Origin: Antedon mediterranea
Taxonomy: Eukaryota; Echinodermata; Crinoidea; Comatulida; Antedonidae
Length of the DNA stretch: 64,000 bases
Assembly: GCF_964355755.1 (NCBI RefSeq)
Contig: NC_092680.1
Span: forward strand, 4,999,001 to 5,063,000
Reading direction: 5' to 3'
Positions within the stretch are counted from its first letter, which is position 1. The number at the start of each line of letters is the position of its first letter. Positions 10,542 to 24,300 of this stretch are shown here, one piece after another. The position numbers and the translations under genes are program-made. The notes beneath the pieces were generated by a model. It worked only from the letters and a program-made list of their open reading frames with translations. It was not told the origin of the DNA and ran no database searches.

Positions 10542-13500
10542 ATGAGGATCACCGCATTGATTTGTATCTGCCTGGTAGGCCTATCCCTAGCTGATGATGG
10601 CGCTAAACTTCTAGCTGTAAAAAATGTACTTAACCAGCATATAGTTGAGGGAAAAGATTTGACAGTAACATATTCTGTATATAATGTTGGATCAAGGTAA
10701 ATATATAAAGCGCATTTCATCTGCTAATACCTACCAACTTTAGCGCTGGATAAAGAGTTGAATGCATTACAATACTGTGGATTGGTTGCTATACTATTAT
10801 CTGTTATGCCATTCACTATTTACCTATCATTTTTAAACATTACTACTCCAGTAAAAAACAAATTCTATGTTTTTTTCTATGCAAATAATATTAAAGATGG
10901 TTGATGTCCTAAGTTATAACTAATGTATTTCTATTTCTTTCTACTTTGCGTTGTGCACTTTTAGTTAACCTACTACCAGTTTTCAATTGTAGGTAAAGTA
11001 ACAAGTTTACTGGTAATACAAAAAACACATTCAATGAATAACTTTATAATGTTCTTTTATTAGGGGCAACACTAGCAGTTATAACACATAGCTCTTTTTA
11101 GGAGCCCTATATAACACATTAAAAAACAATACAATTAGCAGAAAATAAACTTTACACTTCTCCTACCTAAGTTTCTGATCATAATTAAAATTGAGTGGTA
11201 TTAACTATCAACTGTGTTTTCTCCGTTTACAGTGTTGCATTGAAAGTGAACCTGGTTGATGATAGCTTTCCTGCAGACCAGTTTACTACAGTCAGTGGTA
11301 GCAAAGAAGTAACCTGGGACCGCATTGCCCCAGGTAGTAATGTTACTCATAATGTCATCTTAGAGCCAAAAATTAGCGGAGCTTTTAATTTTACTGCTGC
11401 TGGTATTACATACACTGTAATGGAAGGCGAAGAAGAGGCTACCCAGGTAAACACACACATTTAATGTATTCTTTTCATGATATGAAATAATATTATTTAT
11501 AAACTCCCAAATTGTAGGAGTTTCCCCCTATATTGAGACACACCTCCACCACCCCAAAGGTGCAATTTCTCTGGATTATTTAGTACTCACGAAAATCCGC
11601 CTTCAAAAACAAAATCACAAATATTTACATTTATATGTAATATACATAACAGTGATATTTATTAGAGCGTCATCAGTTCACTCACTAACATATTTTACAA
11701 TAACTAACTTTTTTCCATTACTCAATTTATAATATAGAATATATAAAAATGTTCTGATACTTAACCGATTCACCACGATAAGCGCTTAAAGCGCTCAAAA
11801 GGTTAAAAGTCAAGGTCATTGTAAACAAATTTTCAACAAAAAAAAAGTAAATCGAATTTACATGCGCAGTTTGCTGTGCATGAATCGTAACAACAAATTA
11901 TACAAAATACTCACAACTTTTTTTTAAAAAATATGCTTCTAAATATATAAAAACAATTGTTGAAGTTAGTTTGAAAATAAAATTCGAAAATATAACCGTT
12001 TTTCGAAGCACGATGTTCGAAACGCGACAGGCGCGTTGAATGAATCTAGGCCTAAACATACAACGTAAAATCGTCTAAAATCCATCTTTATTTCTAATAA
12101 TCACTATTTTGAAGCTTGTATACAATAAATGTATAATAAATAAAGATTATGTATCAGTTACAGTGTCTAAATCGTCATATTTCCATGTAAAAATGTGATT
12201 TTTCTACCGGAGAAAAGTCGTGAAGATGTCCTCACGAGGGCCTCGCCATATTGTTTACCTTTGATTGTAATATGAACCCTGACATGTCAGATGCATTATG
12301 GGCATGAAATATTTGTTCAAACTCTGCGCAAAGGTCAGTTTATTGAAGCATAACTTTTGACAAACATTTTGATACCAAACTTGTTTTAATTTCATAAGTT
12401 TTCGACGCATTTTCGTCAAATTTTCTGCAAGCTACACGTCTAAAACAGCGGACTAAGCTCCCGAGGGATGCCGGTGCGCGTGGGAATCGCGAATTCCAAG
12501 TCGCTTTCGGGATGTTTTTTTTAACATTCCCGGTGAACAAACAGCGGCGAGGACGCTCTCGGGGCGGCTCCCGATAGGCCTAGGCCCCATATGGTCATCG
12601 TCGGATGAGTCAGTCTACTAATTTCTTCATAATTTCGAAACCGGTCATTCATAATGGTCAAGTTTGGTCTTATTTTGAAGAGAAGAAATAGGTTCTGATG
12701 AAGAGATGAGTTTTATTATGAAATATTTATTAATTTTTGTGCATTTGGTAGTCAAAGATAAATTACAAATTTTTAATAATTTTCCTAAAATATTTCTATA
12801 ATTTGCATAATCCATACTCCGCCAAAATAAGTTGTAACACAAATTTGATAACATATTTGGAAATAAAATGTCCTTTGAATTATTTTTGTTTTTTAATTTT
12901 TTTAATGTCTGTGTTTAGAAAAAAAGTTAGGGTTAATTATATGACATATGCTTTTTGGGTCCCAGGGGAGCAAAATAAACTTAGGGGTCAATGGGTTAAA
13001 ATGTATTATTTAAAGGCTCTATTACCCTTTCACATTGATGGGCATCTTTATGGTGAATCCCCTGATATGTGTAAGCTCCGAAGTTAATCTAGGCAATGTT
13101 CAAGGGGTATACTAACACTAATAGGCCTTAATTGAAGGCGAAGAATGCATTGCCCCAGCCCCATTTTAAATATTTGCCTGGCATACCCAAGTAGATGCTG
13201 ATGCCTAAGATTTTGTAATATCGCCCTCTATAGTTTAATGTATGAATGGTACAGTATACTGTAATTTATTTACCCTTGTTTGACAATGCTTTCATAAATG
13301 CTCCTATTTTTTATTTTCAAGTTGGGACCTCTGTATAAATATGTTTAATACCTCCTCTGATACATAATGTCTATGTATATATGTACATAGTGCATCGAGT
13401 AATGTGCAAATATCTTTGATTCATATTCTAAATAAATTCATGTTTTTCTTTTATTTTTTATGAACTAGTTTGGCTACACAAGTGCTCCAGGTGAAGGATA

Positions 13501-14102
13501 TATAAATGCATTCAAAGATTTTGATAGAAAATATGCTCCTCATTATGTAAGTATTATTGTAGTTATTTTTTTAACAGTAAAATTTATAAAGTTTAACAGT
13601 AAGAGTAGTTTGAAATTCCTAGGAGATATCTAGTCCACTGCTTTGATTTTAAAACAGAAAATTTGACTCGTGCTGCTTTCTCTATAAAGCTCTATCTACA
13701 CTATCAAACTTTATGTGTTGTGCCCATAGACATGATGATGTCATATCACTACCACATTTGGGTATATCACTACCATAATTGGGCACATCACACTTTTTTT
13801 GTCAAACTAGTTTGATAGTGTAGACAGAGTTTTACCTCCACTTTTTTTTAAATGCTTCAGCTACTTCTGTACATAAGGATATTTTATTTGCGTTCAGTCA
13901 CTGTGCCACGATGATGAATGCATAATAAATAAATATTGTTTTCAATTAATGTCATATTATGAAATATTATATTATTTCTTTACAGATGGACTGGGGTGCC
14001 TTTGCTATAATGACACTACCATCAATCGTAATTCCTTTTCTACTATGGTACAGAAGCAAGACCAAATATGATGCACTCAGTACTAAAACAAAGAAAAACT
14101 AA
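10542..14102 (+). CDS. SSR2: Translocon-associated protein subunit beta (TRAP-beta)
   Basis: Four coding exons, 10542-10696, 11233-11446, 13469-13546 and 13986-14102, join in frame to 187 residues, close to the usual 183 or so. TRAP-beta is a single-pass ER membrane subunit of the TRAP complex beside the Sec61 channel. Seen here: signal peptide about 1-17, a lumenal domain with [27 protein letters not shown] and [11 protein letters not shown]-glycosylation sites at NVT and NFT, the STSAPGxG-like segment (YTSAPGEG), a membrane segment about 153-171 ([13 protein letters not shown]), and a short basic cytosolic tail ending TKKN. All are TRAP-beta hallmarks in order. The start ATG follows the acceptor directly, so a 5' UTR intron is inferred. 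Nothing appears damaged. Confidence 0.96.
11447..13468 (+). other. SSR2 second coding intron
   Basis: A 2.0-kb intron without coding exons. About 12410-12610 is more GC- and CpG-rich than its surroundings, with GC-rich palindromic steps (TAGGCCTAGGCC near 12590), and may be an unclassified repeat. I see no RNA gene. Confidence 0.45.
13686..13834. mobile_element. MITE family 1, copy 1 (SSR2 intron)
   Basis: About 150-bp element with terminal inverted repeats: left arm TCTACACTATCAAACT, right arm TTTGATAGTGTAGACAGAG. The core carries the alternating CATATCACTACCA and GTGCCCA / GGGCAC blocks shared by all copies. Confidence 0.8.
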
Positions 14103-15324
14103 ATTTCTTTTGTTATTTCTCTATTTCTAACTTTTCAACAATATCCTGCATAAATGTCTACAGCGATTTATATTATGGAGCTTTTTTTGACACCTGCAAA
14201 GCTTATTTATATAATTCAATATTTTGTTTTTCCTAATGTAATGTTTATACTCAAATGTTATACAAATGTGGTATTTGTAGTTGATATCAATTAATTTTTA
14301 AATTTAAAACTTTTTGATTATGAAATTAATTATGTTATTAATTGTTTTTTAATCATGCTAAAATAAAAATACTTAGCAATGAACTTTTCTCTTTTGAATA
14401 TTATTAGTACTTTTACAAACTTCATGTTCAACAAATTTTAAAATTTAAAAAAAGACTTTATGGCGCTAGTTTCTCAAACTATATCATAAATAACCGAGTA
14501 TAGTCCCATGGGACATAGTATGGTCCTATATGACCTGTGTACAAAATGTAGCAACAATTATTACATCTCTACATTAATAATTTAGTTGGTGGGATTGTAC
14601 TAGAGCATGAGATACATATTCTCTGTCAAATAAGGTACTTGTAACCCCTCTGTATGTTTGATACTGTATCAGGTGAATAAACAAAATAAAACATCACTAG
14701 AATTGACTTCTTTTATTTCTTTGTTTTGCGTTTACAACTTCTCGTGTTTGGTTGCCAGAATCCTAAAGTCACAACATTGAAGTTTCTCAGCTAAATACTG
14801 GTTCGAGATACTGTAATTAACCATAATTAACCATATAATTGACCTTTAATTAATTGTCTTATGCCTCTTTCGTATTTTTCATCCTTAGAATATATGTAAT
14901 AAAATATATGGTCATCCTGAAAAAAAAATTGGTATATATTTGATTAAAAATATTCTGAATTTCCTGGGTAATTGAGCAAATTTTTATTTTATTACTGTAT
15001 TGCGTATTATTTCATTTTATTAAAATTATGTGATTGACGGGTACTGTATGATGATGGATCAATGATAATTACACGGAATGCTACTGTCCAAAATGTATGC
15101 GGTCCAGCACGGTATTATGTACGTGAAACATGTAATGATTCAGTATTTCGTGATGAAAACACACACAAAACGTAAAACGCCCCCGTTTTCTCTTCCCGGT
15201 TTAAAGCACTGAGTTATGCTTCAAAACGCGACCATGGCATATGGGCTAGAACTGGCGACGCTCAACAGATAACGATAATTAGTTTTCCGCTTTTAATTTC
15301 CTGCTGTCCTAGCCTAGCCACATT
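14103..15324. other. SSR2 3' UTR and intergenic region before the MTMR10-like gene
   Basis: Contains the SSR2 3' UTR with poly(A) signals and the presumptive promoter of the next gene. About 15175-15240 is more GC-rich, with a CTTCCCGG ETS-type motif near 15200. No other gene seen. Confidence 0.45.
14362..14367 (+). terminator. Poly(A) signal, SSR2
   Basis: AATAAA about 260 bp after the SSR2 stop codon. A second group of AATAAA/AATAAAA motifs near 14675-14690 could serve a longer 3' UTR. Confidence 0.5.
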
Positions 15325-18300
15325 ATGTCAAAAGGCACTTTTAAATCATACGTGAATAGTGGGGAATCTAGTAAATCGGCTAGTAGGAATGTGAGTGTGT
15401 TTACTTCTGTTGAAAAACACTCAACGGACTGGGCTGGTTTAGGCCTAGTAGGCTGGTAGGCTAGTTGGTAGCTAGGCCAGGCCTGTCAGACCTCATTCAG
15501 CCAGCCCGCCCAATCAAGCTATTTAGCTACTTGCCTAGCACCAACAATGGTCTTACTACAGAAGGCCAGATTGTTTTAACCCCATTAAACAATGGAAACT
15601 ATAAAGTATATTATAATGATGCCTAATTAAAATTTAGGCTACTCAGACAGTATATTATATTAATTAATGTTAATTGTTATTTTTTTAATGATCTGAAATA
15701 GGCCTAGGCCTAATTATCAATTAGGGCCTTAGGAAGGTTGTCTGTAGTAGATTTTTAGCCTAGGCCCCGGACCTTAGTCCTAGTTAGGTAGTTAGGCCTA
15801 CAGTGTATGTAGGCTGTTGTAAGGGATCCAGATATATTCGATAATAAGCACTATAAGTATATATAGTAGTAAATGAAATATTAATTATTATTATTCGTCC
15901 TATATTATATTAAGAAATATTTAACATTCAAACAAACATGTTTTATTTATATTTTGTTCACAGAACATACAGGAAGCAAGTAATAGCACTCCTAATCCTG
16001 AAGCCAGGGTTATTGAAGGTATATTAAAATCTACTGATTTAACATATCTTTATTCAATCAATAAAAATAATTGTTTAGTTATAGTTTAAATGTCCTAATA
16101 TTTTTCCTCCATGAATTAGTGTATGTACAGTAGATTAATAACAATTATTTATTTTTTAAAATCATATTTACAGTTCTGCTGATCAGCATACATTTTATTA
16201 GAAAAAAAAATCACATGTATTGTTTTTAAATTATCAAGTATAATTTTGGCCTGTATTTAGCTATAAGTATTTTACTATTAATCATTAAGGTCAATATTGA
16301 AAGGATATTGTGTCATGTACGCTACCATAGTTGATAGTAGCCTTATTTGACAGCGTAGTTTATCAACACAAGGGAAGTAGTTCTAATTATCAAGTGCCTC
16401 AGGGAGGAAACTGGGTGGAAGCTGGTTTGGAAGAGCCCCAATGATGATATCATTCCCAGTAGCCTAGCTTAGACATACATATCAAGCAGGGAACATCAGT
16501 TATTACTATTATAAGTATTACTGTAATGTACTTTTGTACCTAGCCTCACATGACACTGTTAGTAACAACCAGACAAGGAATTACAGTAGCCTCAGACAGA
16601 AGGATAGTCTCTTAGTCACATTTGTCATACGGAATAGATTAAGACGTATGAAGCTCGGGATTTACTTCTCTCAATACGAATACTATGTTTCTGTCTGTCT
16701 GCTGTTCGCTGTTGTTCTATTTCATATATTTGGATTTTAATTGAGAACGCGAGGATTTAAAGTATCTCGTTTGAGTCTTACTATTTTTTGCTTGGTGTTT
16801 TTGTACTTTTGTTGGATTGATAGTTAAGCATAAGGATATACCCATGTATTCGCTTATGAGACCAACAAGTTTGGAAGTTTCTCTGTTTCCAGGTACAGTG
16901 TTGTAAAACAATACATATTTGATATCTTTAATAATTACGAAGTAGCTTATGCGTCTGGGAGCTACTGACTGACTTACTGAATGATCGGAACACACATAGA
17001 ATGCCAGGCTAGTGGTCTGTAGGTCATGAGTTCGAGTCTCACCCAATTTGTTTGTAAAATGTTCTCTTGTACTGGGCATTCAGTACAATTACAGTAGGAC
17101 AAAACTATATTATGTATAAATCTGTTAATCTCAATTTATAGTTATTATTAGTAGTAGTCACCAATCTTTATTGATGTCCAATATTAATTGATATAACGAG
17201 TTATATATTAGGCCTATAATAACAATGAAAGACATATGATTATTTAGTTTCACAGAAATAGGCCTATTCATAACTAGGTCAAAGGTTCAAGATTAGCCAC
17301 AAATTCATAAGTATGTAATTAGTACAACACTGTATCCTTGAGTTGTAGATATTATAAATTTTGTATTTTTTTTCAGGTGAACTTGTCATTGGTCAAGCCC
17401 ACAATGTTTTAAAGTTTGATGCATTCAGTGGGCTCAATAGCGGTATATCTGGCTCCCTCTACTGTACAAATTTTAAAATAAGTTTTTCAACGGCTACGAA
17501 GCCTTCACATGATTTGGTAAGTCCAATTCGGCTTCATTAACAATTCAGCACACAATGTACAGTAGAACCATGAATGTATAACCTATTAAGGAGACACTTT
17601 TTTGGGTCTTTAAAGTGTCCCCTCTAGGCTCTACTGTAATACAAATAATAGTTACTATATCCATGGAGGTATAACCTCCATGCTATATCACTGTAGTTAA
17701 TTCTGTATTTTTTCTTGTATGAAAATATTATTTATAATAATGTTCAATTTATATAACACAAAATACAGAGCACCTCTTAAGTGCTGAAAAATCACAAAAT
17801 TAATTTATGAAAGTGCAAATTAAAAAGGTGAAAATACAGTAAAGGAGGTAGGATATTAATATAGATTGGTATAGGTCTTTAAGTGGTCATTCAACAAAAA
17901 AACTGTGTTAACAAGCAAAACAAAGCTACCATAGGTGGCACAGTAGACAGTACTGTAGGTGTGGTAAGAGAAAGATGGGAACAAAAACAATGGCATTCTG
18001 TACCTTTGAGGTAGAAAAAACAAAGGAACAATATGTTTCAATGCTTGACCTATCCACTATTCTACGTTCTGTAATAGTATGCTGTAGAAAGGATTACAAT
18101 TTAAAGACACACTTGACAGCACAATTTATCCCTATACCTATTTTAAAGCACTAGCATGTGGAAGACTAGATTTAAAACAAAATAAAAGTTGAAAATGTTT
18201 ACAAATAAATAGTAAAGGTTCTTCAGCGGAAGATTTACTGTTTGTTTATGATAATCTCGGGTCAAAGGGTAAAAATTAATACCACCTTTTCTGGGACACC

Positions 18301-21300
18301 CTTATACAGTATATTATTCTAGGGACACACCCTATTAAGGGGACGCTTGTTTTTAATATTTTTTTTCTGGCTTATGAGTGAACAATATAACATAGCAATT
18401 GAAATAGACACAGAGCAAAATAACAAGTAAATAAATAACAAACAAACAAGCAAAGGTCTCAACTTTTTTTTCTTCCGATAATAAGAGAAATACAGTATAT
18501 TAAAAGACCAACAATTCTACTGTTAAACAATATATTTTCAATTATAAGTTGGTGAAGGTATCAATGAAGAAATAGTGCAATTTCACTATATATCTCTATG
18601 GTATGGGTACTGTACTTCTATTCTTCTATCCGCTAAAGAGGTACAAGCCATTATCATAAGGAATACAATTTTCACTATATATCTCTGGGGTAAGAGTACG
18701 TCCTCTATCCGCTAGAGAAGTACAAGACCATTATCCTAAGGAATACAATTTTCACTATCTCAATGGTGTGGGTACGTCCTCAAGACCATTATCATAAGGA
18801 ATACATTATGATGATTTTATGTTTCCTTCCGGTTTCCATGAAAGAATGACAATCTATATTGCTCTATAAGGCTTTATTTGGTCCGGCGGATTATCAGCAA
18901 CATAATAGAGAATTCCCATTTAAGTTTGTCTATATTAGGAACTTGAGTCACTGTCACTATTAAATGCATTCTACTACTGTATTAGCTTGCCATAAACATT
19001 GCTTATATTATATAAACAATGGAACAGGAAATGCTGTACAATATGTATGATGAAAAAGAAACTTAATGAGAAAACCAAATATAGTGGAACCCCACTATTC
19101 TATTGTGACACCTCTATTAAAGGGACACTGTGATTTGTGAAACGAGGGCAATACAAGACCAACAATGTTTAGCGGGACCACGTCTGTTAAAGGGACACCT
19201 CTATTAATGGGACAGCTATTAAACAGACACTTATTAAGGGACCCATGTGAAACAATGGTACTATATACTTAACAGTATTTTTTTTTTATGACCAACCAAT
19301 ATTTATCAGGCACACGCCTATTAATGGGGACTTTTTGTTGGGTCCCACAGCTTTCCCTTTGATAGGGATTCTACTTTAGTATAATTATATATGTTTTATA
19401 TTCTAGAAATTTTTATTATTTACACTATGCCTACATTCACTCTGTATATTTCTAACAGAGAGTGGAATATTAACAAATTATTCATTTTAATAACCACCCT
19501 CTTCTGTTATAATTATGTAACGGTAATAAAGTATTTATTTTCTGTTTTGTTTTTTAAGTTCTTTTTATTAATTTTATTTATTTTCTGTATTTCTAGGTTG
19601 AGCTCGATCATAAAAACCTTTTATACAAAGAAAATGACATTCCGTTGACAAGTGTAGAAGCTGTTTACCAAGGTAAGATATTATTTGACCTTTTTTTTTA
19701 AATTAATTTTTTCTTAATGGACTATATTTTTATAGGTCATCAACATTGATTTATGCTACATTTTTAAAATAAACTGAAACAAAACTCTTTCTAACATGAC
19801 AAATGAATCACTACATAAATTTTTAAACCATTTAATGCAATAAATTTGTTCCTGTACTGTGTACACTTCCGATATATATTTTTTTGGGGCCTAAGATAAA
19901 GAAAATACCATATTTATATTGTGTATAAGGTAAGGGAAAGGTAAAGTAAAAAGTTATCAAATAATGTTGAAAGAACTCACAATGCTTTTGGTACTGTGTC
20001 TGTACAATAATTATGGCATAATTTATTTAATAATACGGCAATTAATAACAACAACAATTTGCACTAATAATAATAAACAATTAGTCATCAATTACTACTG
20101 ATTGTTATTTCTGGTATATGATATTAAACATTTATGTCTAATCAAAACTAATAGCATACTGCAACAACTAATGTTAATACTTTGGGCTTATGAAGCTGAA
20201 TGTAAACGATATCAAATAGGCTTAATATAATTAAGTTATTCTTTTAAGATATTAACTTTATCATCATCTATATTATTTATATTATTTGTAATAATTAGTC
20301 ACTGGTTGGAGGTACACACCTAATTGGTGACAGTGGCTTAGGCTGCTTTTGTACTTTCCTGGCAGCTAGTCACTATGATATTTTCTTCTTGCGTCGTGTT
20401 TGTTTGGTATTATAATTTTGTAAAATGTATCTTTTGCCTGAATAAATAATAATAATAATAATTGTAAAACCATTGAGCAGGTACATTATATATAATTTAT
20501 AGCTCACCATGGTAAAACACAACAAATATATACTGTATATCCATAAACAATGCATGTGTAATTTTGCTTTTTTCTACTGGATGTAAGTTGTAGTTTATAC
20601 AACATGCCGATTTGCACAGATGATAATATTGGTCTCTGAAGTGTGATATGATGTTTATAACATCTTCAATTATAATCTCAATTAAAGGCAAACTCATTAA
20701 ATTCATATGTTAAAATACTTCACTTTTCTGAAAACAAACTGCAAAAGAGGCAGCACCAATTTAATATGTATGCTTCGATTTAAAAAAAAAAAAGGCCTCG
20801 TATTTTGATTTCGTTCTGCTTAAAAGGCCAATTTACACATAATATGAATAAAGATCATAAAAATATAGAATCTACTGTATGTTATTCCTTATGACCATTT
20901 ACACGCGACACGGAGCAGACAGGCGGTTTAGGGTAGATACAGATTCTACGTGGGACAAGCTACGTAGTTTCCTGCTTACCGTTACAGCTTGTCTGTGTAA
21001 ACTGGCCTTAAAATCATGTCAATCTATTACTTTTGTGTAAAACACGAAAGTGAAACCTGAAATACTGAACATTACAAAAGACTGTATGGTATCCTATCAA
21101 ATTGTATTTGATTAAGTTTAGTATCGATAAATAAATATAGGCAAATAGAAATATGTTACTTATAAATGCTACTTTTCTTGCTATTTGAGTTAATGGTGAT
21201 GACCTACAGTATGTTTGTGTGGAAGAGTTTATTTTATATAGGTGTCTACTGTACAACCAAAGAAGAATTATATTCATTGATGCTCTAACCACTGATGAAA

Positions 21301-24300
21301 AGTGTTTTATTGTTCTTATCAATAAAGTCAATATGGTTACTGCATATTTATAGTAGATTGTTGTTTATTTATTGACAGCTAACTGGGTTCAGAAACAACA
21401 ATATGATCCCCATTTACTATGTAAATATGAGCTGTGAGAAAGTTCAGATTATTTCAAATTATTGACGATGTAACACAAGCTTATGTTTAAGATATTGCAC
21501 ATTAACAAAGCAAAATATATACAAATACTGTACAGTATATTTAAAAAATGTAGTATCATATTTTTATTTATGTAGGCTGTATAAAAACTTACTGTACAAG
21601 TAGCCCCATGGCTAAAATGTTGTACAGTATAAATTACAGTACTGTAAAATTTACATAACTTTATAACAATAACAAAAATGCAAAAAAAAGCTACAACAAT
21701 ATCGCTATGTATCGCGTTCTATATGAACTATTGTTTAGCACATTAATTATTGTAGGGATGGGTAAATTTTTAAATCTCTTTCGGTTCTCGATTTAATTTT
21801 TGATATTTGACCTTGCTATTACTTCGGAGAACACAAGGAATACTACGAATAAGGGAGAGCAAATAATGGAACTTGTCCGAGTTTTCGATAAATGTATTTG
21901 TTTTAAACTTTGCTATAGAAAAATAAATGCACTATTGTACTGAAAGAAGCAAAACTTAAGTGCTGTAAAGGTTACCCTAAAACTTTTAATATGATTGACA
22001 TAGTTTCAGTTGTGCATGTTGTTCTTTGTCTTAGGATTTATTTTCAGTTTCAGTCTAAAAGATCGGAAAAAAAGGATAATATTTGAGGTTTGGTTCAAAA
22101 TGGAGTGATAATTAAAACACTTTGCATCACCACTGTCATTTAAAATTCCTTTCCTGACATTTAGTACTCCATTAGTTTATTAAACTTTCATCTTTGACAG
22201 GAGAACAGCTCACAATCTTTAATTTACAAAGGCAATATCCAATACTGTCCTTTCTTCTGATCTCTTGTTACCTTTGACAATGTCTGTGGGTCACGTAAGA
22301 TCGCTCCGTAATAGGAACCAAATATCACATCATTACCATCCAGAACTGCCCGCTTTGCAAAAGTAACACGCATTTGTTGACCAAAGTTATGACATTGCTA
22401 TATTGTTTTTTTTTATACAGTATCATCGAGTAGACGAAGGCTGCTGTCTCCAAATAGTACTGTTAGCAATGGAATTAAAGTGCTTGAAATCAGATGTAAA
22501 AACTTCAAAGTTCATACATTTAGTTTCAAGTTTACACAGAAAAAAGAAAACAAAACTGTAAGTCAACTTGTGTAAGCTCTGTCTACACTATCAAACTAGT
22601 TTGACAAAAAAATTGTGATGTGCCCAAATATAGTAGTGATATGCCCAAATATAGTAGTTATATGCCCAAATATAGTAGTAATATGCCCAAATATGGCGGT
22701 GATAGGACATCATCATATCCATACAGTATATTGGCGCATCACATTTTTGTCGCACTAGTTTGATAGTGTAGACAGGACTTTAAGTTTGGTGGGACTACTT
22801 TGATCTTTTATAGTCATGGTGGCCCACAAGCAAACGGCTACTTCTAAAAAATTAATGGAAAAAAGTAATGTTACAACATCGGGTTGTGCCCATAAAACAA
22901 CAAGGGCTTTGAACCTACCCAGTCTGTCCCACAAGAATGTTTCTGGGATTTTTTTTTTTAATATCCAAAACCCCTGTTTCAAAAGTGGTTACAAAATATT
23001 ATTATTATATAAACTGTTTACAGTATTTATGTTAAGGTTAAATGTCAAAAGAGTTTAAACTCAAATATGGGAAGGAAAACTCATTAGTGTTATATCCATG
23101 GTGCTAAGTATAGCTTTGTAAAGGTTAAATATGGAACGCAAAGTAAGCAATGTTTATTCTGTATATTGTTTAACTGAAACATTTTTTTTTTAACAATGTT
23201 TTTTTTCTAGATTGTGAACACAATCCTTCATCATGCATTTCCAAAAAAGCTTGAGCTTTTGTTTGCATTTTCCTTTCAACTGCCAACAAATTCTCAACCT
23301 TTGTCCCCGACTGTCAACAATTCAGAAAAGAACCACAGCAAATCAAACGGACGATCAATCAACTTGACCAAGTTCTTTCGCACACCTCCCGTAGTGCCGC
23401 CGTCCCCAACACTTTCTCTGAGTGAGGAGAGGCCTATCCGGACGCCTCAGTACCGCAAAGTTTCAGACTGGGAAGCTGAAATCAAGCGAACCAATGGCAT
23501 TAATCTTAGGGTTACATTGGCCAATCAGGCCTTCAAGATTTCTGACAGGTATGGTTATAAAAAATCTTAATGTTGATCTCAGTGCTGCTATACCGTTTTG
23601 TTTTGCATTTACAGGTATAACACCATGTAATTTTAAGGGAAAGATTTCTCCTTATTTATAAAGGGTGACCCTAAACAGCATATGCTGACAATCAAGGGGC
23701 CCTTTTAATGACCTTTAGGACCCAACTAAGTGTTCCCCTTAATATTTAAGTTTTACCAGAATAGGGGTTGGCTGTAGTTTTAAAACTTAGCATACCCCTC
23801 CTTCATTCATTTTATGGAAAAGAGTCCCTTATTAAATAGAGTTCCAAATATAGAAATTATATTTTACTGTATATAATTGGAAATATAGTCACCGAAATCT
23901 CTAACATGTTTTAATATCTATACAGTCTTCCAGAGTACTTTGTTATACCAATGGGATGTAAAGCCAAAGACAAGGATTCGTTACATGATGGTGATCTCCA
24001 TCACGCTGCTACACACTTTGAAGGTGGCAGAGTTCCGGTAGGTATACACTATTGGTAAATGGCCTAAGTGGGTTGGTCCTTGTAACCATGATACTAGATC
24101 ACATATGGTGCCTATTGACTGTATTCAGTTAGCACTTATGGACATTGCATGTTGATGCTTAAAACAATATCACTCCTGCATCCAACTATCACTATTGTTT
24201 GTATATATATATGCATTTTTTTTTAGCAGTCACTATTTAAGTGATAGTGGTAGGCTTGGCTTGTAATAATAATAATTTCATTGCTCAAATTATTTGACAA

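Noticed and set aside
16717-17079. 120-residue minus-strand frame with GETRTHDLQTTSLAFY
   Set aside because: Peptides of this type come from translation of tRNA-like SINE heads; it overlaps the SINE-like segment at 16941-17050 and is intronic.
22816-23058. 80-residue plus frame and the overlapping minus frame between MTMR10-like exons
   Set aside because: Both lie between exons that join in phase (22557 to 23211). No domain recognised; possibly an unclassified repeat next to MITE copy 2.
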